Shown here one piece after another: positions 46,898 to 58,199 of a DNA stretch of 64,000 bases. The first letter of the stretch is position 1, and every line of letters starts with the position of its first letter. Both the position numbers and the translations under genes were made by a program. Location of the stretch: assembly GCA_032164245.1 (NCBI GenBank), contig JAVMKO010000003.1, forward strand, positions 11,852,651 to 11,916,650, in the 5' to 3' direction. Origin of the DNA: Sternotherus odoratus. Lineage: Eukaryota > Chordata > Testudines > Kinosternidae. The notes under the pieces were generated by a model. That model was given only the letters and a program-made list of their open reading frames with translations, ran no database searches and was not told the DNA's origin.

Positions 46898-47641
46898 TGT
46901 AGTGGGGCAGTAGCCCCACTCCAGCAGAACAGGGGCTAAAAGCAGCCCTGCAGAGGGCTGCAGCTGGGAAAAGAAGTGAGAGCAGCCGAGTGACTAGCTG
47001 ATCACAGGTGTGGCCAGCTCAATCAGGGCCCAGACAGGGCCCGGTGCAAGCACTAGGTGACCTAGGCAGTCACCTAGGGCAGCACCGTATTTTGAGGGTG
47101 ACGTTTGCCGCTTTCGGCAGCATTTTGGCAGCAGTTCGCATGGCCGCTGGGTGCTTCCTGGTATGTCCCCCGCGAGCAGCCGCCGAATTCTGCCAAATCG
47201 GACGGGAGCCATGCGAGCAGCCGCCAAAATGCCGCTGAAGCGGACGTGAGCCGTGCAAGCTGACGCTGAAATGCTGCTGCCTAGGGTGGCAAAAAAGCTT
47301 ACGCCAGCCCTGGCCCTGATAAGAAGACTGTGGCAAGGAGCTGTAAGGAGTCTCTCTCTAGCAGTTGAGAGAGAAGAACCTAGCTGCCTGGGATCAAGGT
47401 ACCTGAAGCAGAGCGGTGCTGGGGAGGGAGCTGGGGAGCTCGAGCCTGGAAAACCCCCAGGCTGCAGGTCTTGCTAATGGCCAAAAGGTACTGGGGCTGC
47501 AGAGGCGCAGGCCAAAGACAGGCAAAGGCAGCAGATCCTACCCCATGCCAATGATGAGTGGCCATTACGGACTGCAGTCTGCCCCCCAGTGAGCGGGGGC
47601 TAGCTGACGACTGCCAGTAGCCAGGAGGGTGGCAAGGTGGG
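46898..47641 (+). mobile_element. LTR, family B, copy 3, truncated, with nested MITE
   Basis: Starts TGTAGTGGGGCAGTAGCC and is the reverse complement of copies 1 and 2: 'ccactccagcagaacaggg', 'gactgcagtctgcc' (47569-47582) and 'gtgagcgggggc' (47589-47600). It stops matching at about 47641 where the GC-rich array begins, so roughly the last third is missing or replaced. A MITE at 47035-47312 interrupts it. No target duplication can be tested because the far end is lost. Confidence 0.75.
47035..47312. mobile_element. MITE nested in LTR copy 3, 278 bp
   Basis: The termini CAGGGCCCGGTGCAAGCA and, inverted, 'ttacgccagccctg' bound text with 'ctaggtgacctaggcagtcacctaggg', a palindromic core of a CAGGGCCGG-type MITE. 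An approximate 8-bp duplication GGCCC(A/T)GA is visible at the edges. Confidence 0.7.
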
Positions 47642-47644
47642 TTT

Positions 47645-48165
47645 AGAGCAGCGGTGGTGGTCCGCGGCGCCGGGCTCCCTCACGGCCGCCGCGCCGGGCA
47701 GGCAAGAGGCTGCGGGCGCCTGTCCCGCCCCATCCCCGGCGGCCAACAACCGCCAGCTCACTCCTGCCGCGCCGCGCCGCGGGGCTGCGGTGCCTCCCCT
47801 CTCAAGCCGGGGCTGGGCGGGCAGCCACACTCGGGCCGGGCGCCTGTCCCGCCCAGTCCCCAGTGGCCATCAACCGCCGGCTCACTCCTGCCGCGCCACG
47901 CGGCTGCGGTGCCTCCACACTCAAGCCGGAGCTGGGCGGGCAGCCGCACTCGGGCCGGGTGCCTGTCCCGCCCAATCCCCGGCGGCCAGCAACCGCCGGC
48001 TCGCTCCTGCCGCGCCGCGGGGCTGCGGTGCCTCCCCACTCGAGCCGGGGCTGGGCACACGGGACCAGCGGGCAGCCGCACTCAGGCCGGGCAAGCGCTG
48101 CTGGAGGTGACCACTCGCCGGCTGCTGCAATTTGCGGCGCAGGGAAGCGGGTAAATGGGCTGGCT
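47645..48165. repeat. GC-rich minisatellite, units of about 120 bp
   Basis: Three adjacent units begin at about 47716, 47841 and 47960, marked by 'gcctgtcccgccc', with spacings of about 124 and 119 bp. Each contains 'ctcctgccgcgcc', 'gctgcggtgcctcc' and 'ctgggcgggcagcc'. A partial fourth unit follows at 48073. CpG-rich throughout, with long overlapping frames in all directions, as expected for such composition. It could be the interior of a hAT-type MITE (left edge near 47649 reads CAGCGGTGGTGG) or a CpG island; no coding function is inferred. Confidence 0.85.
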
Positions 48166-48491
48166 GGGGGGGGGGGGGGACGACAGAACATGGGGTAGGG
48201 GGAGAAGAGTCATAGTCAATGTCTGCTTTGGGGGAGCCAGACCTGGTGAATATCACTGAGGCTTGGTATGGGGAGGAACATTATCAGACCATTTCAACAG
48301 GAAGCTTAAAATTACAATCACAGGGGTGAGGGGCAGGGGACAAGTGGTGCTTGAATTACTTATGGTATAGTGAGTCTATTTGGGTGATTGAGCAGGCAGC
48401 AGAGTCAGAATTACCCTCCTCCCTGGGGTTTCGCTTTATTGATCCACAATAATCCTCATCCTAAAATTTCTCCCCAAAAACGAGTTGTTCC
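48166..48491. other. G-tract and short single-copy interval
   Basis: A run of 12 G at 48168-48179, then ordinary sequence up to the PLE target site. Confidence 0.6.
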
Positions 48492-48503
48492 TAGGATTTC
48501 CTG

Positions 48504-48643
48504 GTATCAGAGTGGTAGAGCCGTGTTAGACTGTATCCACAAAAACAAGGAGTCAGGTGGCACCTTAAAGACTAACAGATTTATTTAGGCATAAGCTTTT
48601 GTGGGCTTTTTACCCACGAAAGCTTATGCCGAAATAAATCTGT
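48504..48643 (-). mobile_element. PLE tail copy, fold-back (5'-inverted)
   Basis: Antisense tail from 'gtatcagagtggtagagccg' through 'gcataagcttttgtgggc', then flips at about 48608 to sense 'cccacgaaagcttatgccga'. A perfect 12-bp target duplication TAGGATTTCCTG (48492-48503 and 48644-48655). The fold point falls in the loop of the hammerhead-like stem II. Confidence 0.9.
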
Positions 48644-48667
48644 TAGGATTTCCTGTCAGACCTTTTA

Positions 48668-48910
48668 GGGCATGTCTAATTGCAGTGAGACACTCACAGC
48701 TGGCCCATGTCCGCTGACTTTAGTTTGTGGGACTTGGGCTAAGCGGCTGTTTAATTGCGGCATAGAGGTCTCTGGGACCCTTCCACTTCAGAGTCCCAGA
48801 GCCCATGTCTGAATATCTGTACCACAATTAAACAGCCCTTTGGGCTTGCAGGGCTTGGGCTGAGTAAACTGGCATGGGCATGGGTTTTTAATTATAGTGT
48901 AGACATACCC
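48668..48910. mobile_element. PIF/Harbinger-like MITE, 243 bp
   Basis: The ends GGGCATGTCTAATTGCAGTG and, inverted, 'atagtgtagacataccc' are flanked by TTA at 48665-48667 and 48911-48913, the 3-bp target duplication typical of PIF/Harbinger. Confidence 0.82.
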
Positions 48911-49029
48911 TTAGGTGCCGCTTGGCTTTTCTTAATGCTCTCTCCTTGCATCTGATAATCTGTCACATATGGCCTTGAATAAAGAAGATAAAAATTTCTC
49001 CATCCTTCCTTCAGTGCTTAAAGCACATG

Positions 49030-49145
49030 GAAAACCCAGGTTCCATTTCCTCCGTCACCACAGATTTCCTGTTGTGAGCTTGGACAAGTAATTTAGCCTC
49101 CTGCCTCAGTTCCCCAAGTGTACAAGAGGGACAACAACAGTACTT
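49030..49145 (+). repeat. MIR-like ancient SINE fragment
   Basis: 'gtgagcttggacaagtaatttagcctcctgcctcagttcccc' follows the MIR core order. Confidence 0.65.
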
Positions 49146-49501
49146 CCCATCCAAGAGGAAAGACGCTGCTAGATCTAATTTTCACTGATTCTGAGCCTCA
49201 AGATCTGCTTAGTAGCAGCAAACCTAGTATTGATAGTTGATTCCTGGTAGATGAATTCCATAATTATTTCTTATTGGAGGTTTGTAACACCTACTTACCT
49301 GAAAACATTTGACTAGTCTCCTCTAATAGACACTGCCCCCGAGATCTCTAAGCCTGCACAGTGGTACAGGGCTCTCTTGTTAATTTTCTCTCCTAGCAGA
49401 AGTTAGGACCCTGTATAAGGTTTCTGAGTAAGTTCTTCTGTGGCATATGATGTTAACTCCACTGGGATATGAGGGGGGATGGGGAGTATTTCTCTAGTTA
49501 G
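49146..49501. other. No feature recognised
   Basis: Mixed single-copy-looking sequence. Confidence 0.4.
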
Positions 49502-49670
49502 AGGCTAGGATTGCCAAGCCTCCAGGATTTGACTGAAGTCTCCAGGAATCCATATCAATCGAAAGCAATCCAGGAGATTTTAATAGGATATTTTAAGAAA
49601 ATGACATTACATCATGGGGGAGGAGGGGGAAGAGAAATCTCTCAGAATAGCTTCAGTCAGAGTTGGCAAC
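49502..49670. mobile_element. MITE, GGTTGCCAACC-type
   Basis: 'taggattgccaagcctccagg' at the left and 'cagagttggcaacac' at the right, with two 'tctccaggaatcc'-like motifs, match a turtle MITE that I recall with TAGGGTTGCCAACCCTCC ends. Confidence 0.6.
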
Positions 49671-49860
49671 ACAGTGTTGCCACTTCTCACAATATCATGC
49701 ATCTCACAATATTTGAAGTTTTGCTTATAGCCTCAGCTCCTGGAGATAAGTGATTATGAAAGAATCTCAACTTTCATTTAAAAATAAAAACGGAGGGGGG
49801 GAGGGGGAGATAAAAGTTAACACTCCACGAGAGAGCACAGCTGGTATCTCCTCAGGAACA
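49671..49860. mobile_element. Second MITE fragment abutting the first
   Basis: 'cagtgttgccacttctcacaatatcatg' and 'cctcagctcctggagataag' belong to a different MITE with a CAGTGTTGCC terminus. The far end is diffuse. Confidence 0.5.
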
Positions 49861-50324
49861 TGCTACCTTAGCTCTGACTCGCTAAGTGGCAGCTGCCTCT
49901 GAAAACAGGTAGGCTCCTAGAAATTGAAATTAATGTGCGTACACATATGACCACCATCAGAACCACTCGACAGATGAGTTATTTGAAGGACAAACACACC
50001 AAGATGCGAGAGGGATTGCACAAATTAATACTGATAGATGTAATCAGAGGACAGAGGATGAAATTAAGAAAGTAAGAGTTAGGCTCTTTAGGAAAAACTC
50101 TTCAGAGCAAGAGCTCTAAGTCTGTGGCTCAGTCTCCCAAGAGAAGTAACATAAGCCCTGTTATTTGAGATGTATGAAACAGGAATGGACAAAACACCAG
50201 AAATTGTTTTTAGAAACAATCCTGCACTTTCAGGGAGATAGATTTCTCCATATTCACTATAAAAGGGCTATAAGAATGCACACTCAGTGGGCAGAAAGAG
50301 TAAAGAGAAACTTGAAACCATAAT
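49861..50324. other. No clear feature
   Basis: 49960-50160 ('gatgtaatcagaggacagaggatg') is vaguely LINE-like but too decayed to call. Confidence 0.35.
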
Positions 50325-50582
50325 CACCGACTCCGTGGGTGCTCCGGGGCTGGAACACCCATGTAAATAAAATAGTGGGTGCTCAGCACCCACCAGCAGC
50401 CCTGAGGATCAGCTCGTCCCACTCCTACCACATGATCAGCTATTCAGCGGCATGCAGGAGGCCTTGGGGGGGAGGAACAGGACAGGAAGAGGTGGGATGG
50501 GAGCTTGGGGTGAAGTAGGAGCAAGGCCTGGGGCAGAACGGGGGTCCTGCACCCCCAGGGAAATCACAAAGTCGGCGCCTCT
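50325..50582. mobile_element. MITE, CACCGACTCCGTGGGTGC-type
   Basis: Left 'atcaccgactccgtgggtgc', right inverted 'aaatcacaaagtcggcgcc'. The interior 'gggtgctcagcacccacc' is palindromic. Superfamily not certain. Confidence 0.65.
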
Positions 50583-50669
50583 GCTTGAAACAACTGTCAG
50601 CGGCAACAAGGATGGCTATTTGTGAGCTGTGGATTCAAAGAGATGCGAGAATTTGATTTATAGGAGGGA

Positions 50670-50902
50670 GGAAAGACCGAACAAGGAGTAATGGTCTCAA
50701 GTTGCAATGGGGGAGGTCTAGGTTGGATATTAGGAAAATCTATTTCACTAGGAGGGTGGTGAAGCGCTGCACTGGGTTACCTAGGGAGGTGGTGAAATCT
50801 CCATCCTTAGGGGGTTTTTAAGGCTCGGCTTGACAAAGCCCTGGCTGGGATGGGTTGGACTAGGTGACCTCCTCAGGTCCCTTCCAACCCTAATATTCTA
50901 AG
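50670..50902 (+). mobile_element. CR1 LINE 3' end
   Basis: 'ggttggatattaggaaaatctatttcactag', 'gggttacctagggaggtggtg' and the terminal 'cttccaaccctaatattcta' match 42310-42548 closely, with one internal deletion. Confidence 0.93.
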
Positions 50903-52859
50903 AAAGGAAAAAATGACACTAAAGGCACCATCCTGAAAAGTGCTGAATTCCTTCAATTCTTTTTCACCAAAGTTAATGGGAATTGAGGGAGCCCAGCACC
51001 ATGCGGGATCAAGCCCTTGGAGTCACAGCCAGCCAGGAGCTGCTATGCAGCATCCACTCACCATCCATCAGGAAGATAAACTCTAGCAGACAAAAATCTG
51101 GCTAGTGTAAATAATTAATAGGAGGTATAAATTAACAACGAATCAGGACAAGATCAGATTACAAAAGAGAGAATGGCTCTTGGTGGCATCTGTGTGAAAA
51201 ACCTGTAAGAGGGAGCGTATGGCAGGAACACTGGCTGTAGAAAGCAATTCTTAGTATATTATACTGTACGTTTCTGAATTTCCCAAATAGAGTTGAGATA
51301 ACATGAGAGCCACCCCTTCAAATCTAGAGATGGAGAGGAGTTTACAGTAATAATCCATGTTAATTTGTAGGTGATCAACCCAGAGGATTCCGAAAGTAAT
51401 TAAAAACAAAAAAGTGTATCAAATAAGGCAACATATGATTTAACTTGGATCATATCCACCAAACTGACAGAGCACAGATCTGGAAAGGTCCGCTCCCCAG
51501 GCTGGTGAGCACTCCAGACAGGATGCATGATGAATAATTAGAATACCTAGCGTGCTTTGTAATTACAGTGCTAGCACGTAGCAGAGTTAGTGCGTCGGAT
51601 GGCAAGGTTAGAATTTGTAACCAGATTAAACCCCATTCAAATCAATTGGCCAGAAGAGCCAGGGGAGATCAGGATGGGTGTGTGGTGAATAGAAAGGTAC
51701 CAGGATCCTTGAAACCCCACAAGAGCCAAAAGCTATCACAAGGTACTGCTCCCTCTGCATTCCCTGGTTTACCCAGAGATGGCTGCCCCAGAGAGGGTGA
51801 AGAAGAGAGGGTTCATGCCCCCACTTCCTCTACATCAGCCTGCAAACCTTTATGGACAAGCCTGAAATAATTTAACAGATATGGAACCAGTAATGATCTA
51901 TGGGGATATAAGAAGGCTTTGCAGAACTACTCTAAAACCCTCTAGCGTTAACAGGATCAGCTCCAGTCTATAGGGTTTTTTTCTATCGTGCTATAGAATT
52001 CTACAGCTGGGATATTATTACATTGTATGCGATGGTTCAGAGGTCACCACTTTCTACTTAATTCTGTAGGAATTTTCCCATAAGTGGAGCTGGCTGGGTT
52101 CACCCAAGGGAGCAGTCCACACCACGCCAAAGGGTACTGCAGCTTGTCAACTCTCTGTTGTCATGCCAGGGAGCTAGGGAATGGTTTTGTGTCTACTAAG
52201 GCACATGCCTCACTGATCTCCCCAGCTGTGGAGGAGCTCCACATCACGTCAGTCAAGGCTATGGCGTCATGCTATTCAATCTAGCCAATAAAAAGAGCTC
52301 CCTGGACTTCATCAGGAATTAGTTCTTGCCTTTGCATTGGGCCTGGAATACAATCATTTTTAGCCAAGGATATCTCTGGGTCAAGTTGGGTTTTGTTTTT
52401 AATTATAAAAAGCTTCTTAACTTTGATAAACAGCTAATTCTTTTGGATCACGATTGAGTGGCACGTGATAAAGAATTTTTTTAAAAAAGAAAGGGCCACT
52501 GGAATTAAACACCAGTCACAGAGTCAACAAGGAAAAGTAGCTGGGAGTTTCAAAGAGGCCTAAATGAACTAAGATCCTGACTGGCAAAAACACCACTGAA
52601 TTTCAGTAGGAGTTGGGTGTCTTACTTCCAAGGGTCTCTTTGAAAACTTCAGCCAATATGACTGTGGATTAGAAAGAAAGCCAAACCAACACACAAAGTG
52701 CCAAGGATGAAATGATATCAGACATCTTGGCAATACCAGTTCCAATAGCATCAAGGGCTGAATTTTAGCATGGCCAAGAATGTGAGTGTTGAACAGAATC
52801 TCTTAATATAATTTTATATTCATCCAACTTGCAATGAGCACTAAAACAATCAAATTATG
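50903..52859. other. No gene seen
   Basis: Two kilobases of mixed, single-copy-looking sequence. A 100-codon frame at 51568-51870 matches nothing I recognise. Confidence 0.4.
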
Positions 52860-53070
52860 TATGACACTGCCTATCCTCATATATGCCTTGATCATCTCTC
52901 ACGTCGAATACTGTAACTCTCTTCCTTACGTCTCCCTAAGTTCCAGCTCTCTAGACTCCATCCATCACGCCACAAGTTGAAGGATTCTTTTAGCTTTCTC
53001 AAACATGCAAAGTAGCAGATCTACATTCTCATACAACTCCATTAATTTCAAGATTCAGTTTCAATGTGTT
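52860..53070 (+). pseudogene. L2/CR1-like LINE scrap
   Basis: The plus frame reads 'ALIISHVEYCNSLPY' (52887-52930) and, after frame changes, 'PLINFKIQFQCVL'-like text near 53040. This is the order of RT C-terminal motifs (SRLDYCNSL..., ...PLHWLPI..RI.FK) in L2-type LINEs. Short and decayed. Confidence 0.6.
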
Positions 53071-53523
53071 CTCCTTCTGTAAAGTGAGGATAAAGTGGAT
53101 GTAAAACGCTACCAAACGTTACACATGTTTGAATGACTACACTAGTTGCAGGGCAGTAGAGAATCAGGCTCTTCATTTTTTTAAACCTTCCATAGATTTT
53201 CTAAAACTCATAAGCAGAGATCCTGGGCCAAATGCAGAGACAGTGAGAGAACCTCAGCAGGTATGAAAGGCATAGTTTAACTTCACTGTAGCTATCGCAA
53301 TTTATTTCAGCTGGAGATCTGCCGCCTGGAGTCTAACCATGGGAGAAATCCTTGTCCCACTGAAGTCAATGGCAAAACTCCCACAGATTTCAAAGGGGCA
53401 GGATTTCATCCGAAGTTTAGCGAGCGAGTCAGTTATTTTAACATGCACAATGAGCTAACTTCACCAACTGAGAACTCTCTTCCCCTAGATTCATCTCTGA
53501 ATTAAACCCTTTATCTTCCTTTA
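53071..53523. other. No gene; old repeat fragment
   Basis: 'cactgaagtcaatggcaaaactcccacagatttcaa' (53358-53393) is a recurrent amniote fragment. The rest is unremarkable. Confidence 0.4.
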
Positions 53524-53528
53524 CCTGT

Positions 53529-54208
53529 TGTGACGGAGTGGGAATACTGTGTAGGTGCCTCCGTTTCCCCTGTGCATTTCTTGAGTGTCTATGTGGAGGG
53601 ATAAGGGTGCGTAGTTGCTGCAGAACAAAGTACCAGTGGGAAGTAGCCTACGCCCTGTCTCCTGGGCCCCTCCCCCCTCTCTGCAAGGTGTCAGCTGAAA
53701 CTGTTAGAGGGAGGTCAGATGACATCTCCTAGCCCGGGAAAGAGACAAAGGAAAGCAGGGGAGGGGCTAGAGAGTGTCAGTCTGAAACTGGCTGGAGTCA
53801 GGCAGGGAAGGGCAAAGGAGCTATCTGGCTCACTGCCCCCCAAAATGGATCCAGCTGAGGGGTCGCATTCGCTTTACGGTCTGTGTTAGACCATGTACTT
53901 GTCATCTAATAAATCTGTTTTACTGGCTGACAGAGTCACGTCTGACTGTGGAGTTGGGGTGCAGACCCATGGGCTTCCCCAGGACTGCTCCCCCCCCCCC
54001 CCCGCCTGGGCGGGCTCGCTGGGGGAAGTACACGGAGGGGCAGAAGGTGCTGAATGCTCCAAGGTCAGACCCAGGAAGGTGGAAGCTGTATTCTGTGAGG
54101 CTCCTAGCCTTGGAGATGGGCTGCTCACAGAGAGGAAGCTTTGCCCCAGAGTCCTGACTGGCTTCGTATGGAGCAGTTCCAGACCATTGCCCCAGGGACT
54201 CCACGACA
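53529..54208 (+). mobile_element. Solo LTR, family C, 680 bp
   Basis: TGTGACGGAGTGGG...CTCCACGACA with a perfect 5-bp target duplication CCTGT (53524-53528 and 54209-54213). AATAAA at 53909-53914 fits the LTR polyadenylation signal. The R/U5-like right part reads 'gtcacgtctgactgtggagttggggtgcag'. A C-tract at 53990-54003 is internal. No proviral genes adjoin it. Confidence 0.92.
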
Positions 54209-54213
54209 CCTGT

Positions 54214-55654
54214 CTAACACCACCTTCTTCTCTGCCAGTCTTGATACTGTTAGCCTTCTTTCCTCTACATCCGCTGCTACATGGAACAGCTTCCTGTATC
54301 TCCGCTTTTATAGAGTCTTCCTTTCTTTTCAGCTTTTGAAAATAATTTTGCCCCTTGCTTAATTTCTCTTTCCCTCTGCTATTATTCACTTGGTAACTAT
54401 GCTATTTAATTCTTCATGGATACTATTTGACTGACAGGTGCTAGGCAAAATAAAAGATTTATTGTACTAATTTTAAAACTCCGTTATAATTGCAATTTAC
54501 TTCGGAAATAATTGCAAGTCTATTGCACTGTACATTATTCAAACAGAATTGTAGCCTTTACATAAAGATGGTGCACATCGACTTGTAGTAAAGGCTGACC
54601 TTCATATGGAAACCTTTTCCTCAGACCAGAAAACAGATCCTAATCCAGCCACAAGTCCTGATATCAATGATGGTATTAAGATTGGGAACAGCTGCTGCAT
54701 TAACTGCATTAGGATGGCTTTACTGCACTTTTGATTATCATCAACCAGAAAAACTGATATTTGTTGACTTTCCATTTAGGAACGAGGACTCCCTGGAGTA
54801 TTGTTTGCCAAAGAGGCAGCATAAAAATGAATGTGAAAAAATGATTGCTATCTACGGAGATTAAAATCATCTGATGGAATGAACCAAGACCCTTTCTATA
54901 AATGACACATATACAACCTCTTTCCATTTAGAAGATGTAGTCCTTTTGTTACCTTCATCAGAACTCAGATAGAGTTTACTTCTAAGTTTAACACTACACT
55001 GGGCCAACATTTTTAGGATTTAAATTAGATGTAAAAATATATAGTTGTGTGAAACTCTGAGTTTATTACTGTTATTTATTCTGTCTGTGATCAGGCCTCC
55101 CCATGGGTTTGACTGAAGTCAGGCAAAGATATGCCACTTCACAGATGCCCTGACAAGAGAGACAACAATGCAGAAACAATGCAGGGCATGAAGTGTAAAT
55201 AGTACCAGTTGCTAGTAAACTTGTCCAAAATATTTCACCATGGAATATTGACACAAAGCACCTTAATCCAAAACTCTCTGAGCTGGTAAGGAATAAAATG
55301 GCATAAAATTATATGGGTAGATTACAGCAGTATTTCTGATTTGTTTTGCTTTTTATCCTCCAGAAGGGTATATATCGTACTATTGTCCTGTGACAGGCTC
55401 AGCTGTGTTCCAGCACAGTGAAGACATTGTACGTGCATCTAACTTCTCAAAAACAATGCAGAATTATCTAGGAAGACCAAGACAACCAGCAAACTATGTT
55501 CCCTTTCAGAGCAAGTTCTTGGCTTACTCCACCTACATGCTTGCTCTCAACCACAGTTAGTTAGAAAGGGTGCTCCAGCCTCAAAGTTTCAGTCCAGAGC
55601 CCAACTTCCTCAAAGATGAGGGATGTTCAGATCAAGAGATTTAGATCAGCCTAC
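54214..55654. other. No gene; single-copy-looking block
   Basis: 54380-54620 is AT-rich and repeat-free. A 65-codon frame at 54667-54864 has a hydrophobic start (RLGTAAALTALGWLYC) but no recognisable family and no Kozak or exon context. Confidence 0.35.
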
Positions 55655-55877
55655 TATAGAGGGGAGCCAGTTGCCAATTGGCACATTGGTGGTAGGAACG
55701 ATGTCCCTAGTCTCTGTTTGGCAGAGGGTGGTGACGGATGGCAAGAGAGAGATCATTTGATCATTACTGTTAAATTCACTCACTCCGAGGCACCTGGTAT
55801 TGGCCACAGTCAGTAGATGGGATCCTGGGCTGGATGGACCTTAGGTCTGACCCAATACGACCATTCTTATGTTCGTA
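55655..55877 (+). mobile_element. CR1 LINE 3' end
   Basis: 'gtgacggatggcaagagagagatcatttgat', 'ggcacctggtattggccac' and the 3' terminus 'gacccaatacgaccattcttatgttc'. Confidence 0.93.
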
Positions 55878-56021
55878 TGACATTAGTACAAATTTCCATA
55901 AAGTTTGGGAATATTTGGATCAGACCCATGTCCACTGTTTATCCTGCAGTGTCCCTTACAGTAAAGAGATGAGACAGGACTGGGATGTAATGAATATACA
56001 GGGGAATTCTTTAGTGAGGCC

Positions 56022-56808
56022 TGTCAGGATTCCCTCCCCACTCTGAACTCTGGGGTACAGATGTGGGGACCTGCATGAAAGCTTATTTCTACCAGCTTAG
56101 GTTAAAAACTTCGCCAAGACACAAATTCCTTCCTTGCCCTTGGTAGCGCTGCCACCACCAAGTGATTTAACAAACATTCGGGGAGGGCCATTTGGAGCCC
56201 TATCTTCTCCAAAATATCCCCCCAAAGCTCTACACTGCTTTCCTGGGAAAGCTTGCCAATTGGTACAGGTGAGCACAGACCCAAACCCCTGGATCTTAGG
56301 ATAATGAAAATCAATCAGGTTCTTAAAAGAAGAATTTTATTTTAAAGAAAGGGTAAAAGAATCACCTCTGTAAAATCAGGATGGAAGATAACTTTACAGG
56401 GTAACACAAGATTCAAAAAACCACAGAGGAACCCCCTCTAACCTTAGTTTCAAATGTACAAAAAATAGGAATAAACCTCCCTCTAGCAAAGGGAAAATTC
56501 ACAAGTTAAAACAAAATATAACCTGACACGCCTTCCTGGCTTCTACTTACTATTTTTGTAATATGAGAGACTTGTACAGAATTGTTTGTTTGGAGGAAAT
56601 GGATTTTTGTCTGGTCCCTCTCAGTCCCAAGAGTGAATACCCACACAAAGAGCACAAAGGCACCCCCTCCCCCCCCCCCCCAAGATTTGGAAGTATCTTC
56701 TTTCCCCATTGGTTCTTTTGGTCAGGTGCCAACCAGGTTATTTGAGCTTTTTAACCCCTTACAGGTAAGGGGGAATTCTAGGCTACCCTTAGCTGTATGG
56801 TTATGACA
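56022..56808 (-). mobile_element. Solo LTR, family A, reverse copy, 787 bp
   Basis: Plus text TGTCAGGATTCC...GGTTATGACA, with a perfect 5-bp target duplication AGGCC (56017-56021 and 56809-56813). On the minus strand it carries the family A landmarks ('ggtggtggcagcg', 'ttaacctaagctggtagaaa'). A C-tract at 56667-56681 is internal. Confidence 0.92.
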
Positions 56809-56813
56809 AGGCC

Positions 56814-58190
56814 ACATAGAACTATAAGGTCTTCTAGCTCGTAGATTAGCACAACCTTTGCATCCTAATGTCACCACGTAGTATCTTCCTAAATCTTGGC
56901 ATGGACTCACGAACAACACTAACACAACTCACAATTTAGAATAGTACACACTCTTTATACAACCCACATGCATAGGAGTGTCTTAGTTGTCATTATGGTT
57001 ATTTATATTGATTAACTGGTTCTTTCCCAAGCAAATGTCCCCCCTGTGCTTTGTTCATAGCACGGTGAGCACTTTCTGCATTCAGCTGAGCAGGGCATGA
57101 CTGCCAAAAGCAATGCTAGGAAAAATGTTTCCACAGCAGCTTATAAGAGAAAAGTAAGTTTCCAAATTTAAAAAGAGGGCTGTCTTCTGTGAAGAATGTT
57201 TATCAGTACATCTTCATAAACTTAGCAGTGGCTGTCTTACAACTGCACGCTTTGAAGCATCATTGCAAACTTCAGCTGAAGAAATCACAAGTCTACCTTT
57301 AACCCACTTGTTCTGGACCCAGGGACATTCCCCATAAATCTGAGGGCACTCATGCACCTACACGCACTGTAGGCTGATAGGAAAATAAACCTCAAATACT
57401 ATAAATCTCTGCGGCAGAGTCTGAAACTCAGACATTGTTTCAAGCTTATACCAAGCACCTATCACTGTACTAACCAGGTGCTAAATGCAGAATTAAAACT
57501 TGCTTTTAGAAATACTTTCAGAATTAAGATTTCCAATGTTTGCCAAATTGAGGAGTATCTGAAATTTGTTTATTAGTTTCTGGATGTCTGGAGGGTAGCC
57601 ACTAACAGGCAGTAGATTCAACCTGCCTAGATTGTGGTGAGCAGTGGGCCCCAGGCTAGCAAGTCTTTTCTGTGGGAGAGGAACATGGGAGAGCCTTTTG
57701 GCAAGGTTATCCGATCAAAAAGCTGGTCAGTTGACTTGGCCAGAAAGTGAGAGTAGAATTAGCGTGGCCTTCTCCCATCTCATTTCCTGGATGGCCCTGG
57801 CTACGAACAGGAATGACAGGAACACAGAGAGCAGGCTGTGGGCCAGCAAATAGGATGCCAGTTGCAACAAGATACTTGAATTCACTGGAAATTTTAGAGT
57901 TGATTCAGATAAAAGAAAGATCAGGCTCTATGTCTATAAAAACCTAGTTCTCTTTGGGATCAGTGGCCTGATGAACTATTAATACCCTCTGCACATGAAT
58001 TTGTTAATGGAGAGAATGTAAATCCAGGAACTTCTCAGTGAGATTTCCTACAGCAAATTTAACATCCCTCCTTGGGAATATGCATTACAATTGTGAAGGG
58101 GCAGATTGGGCCTACAAAAATATTAAGGCACTGAAACATGTGTCTCTCTCTCAATCAGAAAGAGAGCATTTTTGCGGTTTGGCATCTTTC
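56814..58190. other. No gene seen
   Basis: Mixed single-copy-looking sequence. The 57640-57850 stretch ('ggccccaggctagcaagtct') may be an old repeat but has no definable ends. Confidence 0.4.
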
Positions 58191-58199
58191 CACCACTAA

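Noticed and set aside
47637..48256. Several 107-166-codon frames on both strands
   Set aside because: All lie in a CpG-rich tandem array where stop codons are rare in every frame; the peptides just repeat the unit.
53886..54389. Overlapping frames of 148 and 167 codons on opposite strands
   Set aside because: They lie mostly inside a solo LTR with a perfect target duplication and share no retroviral protein motif.
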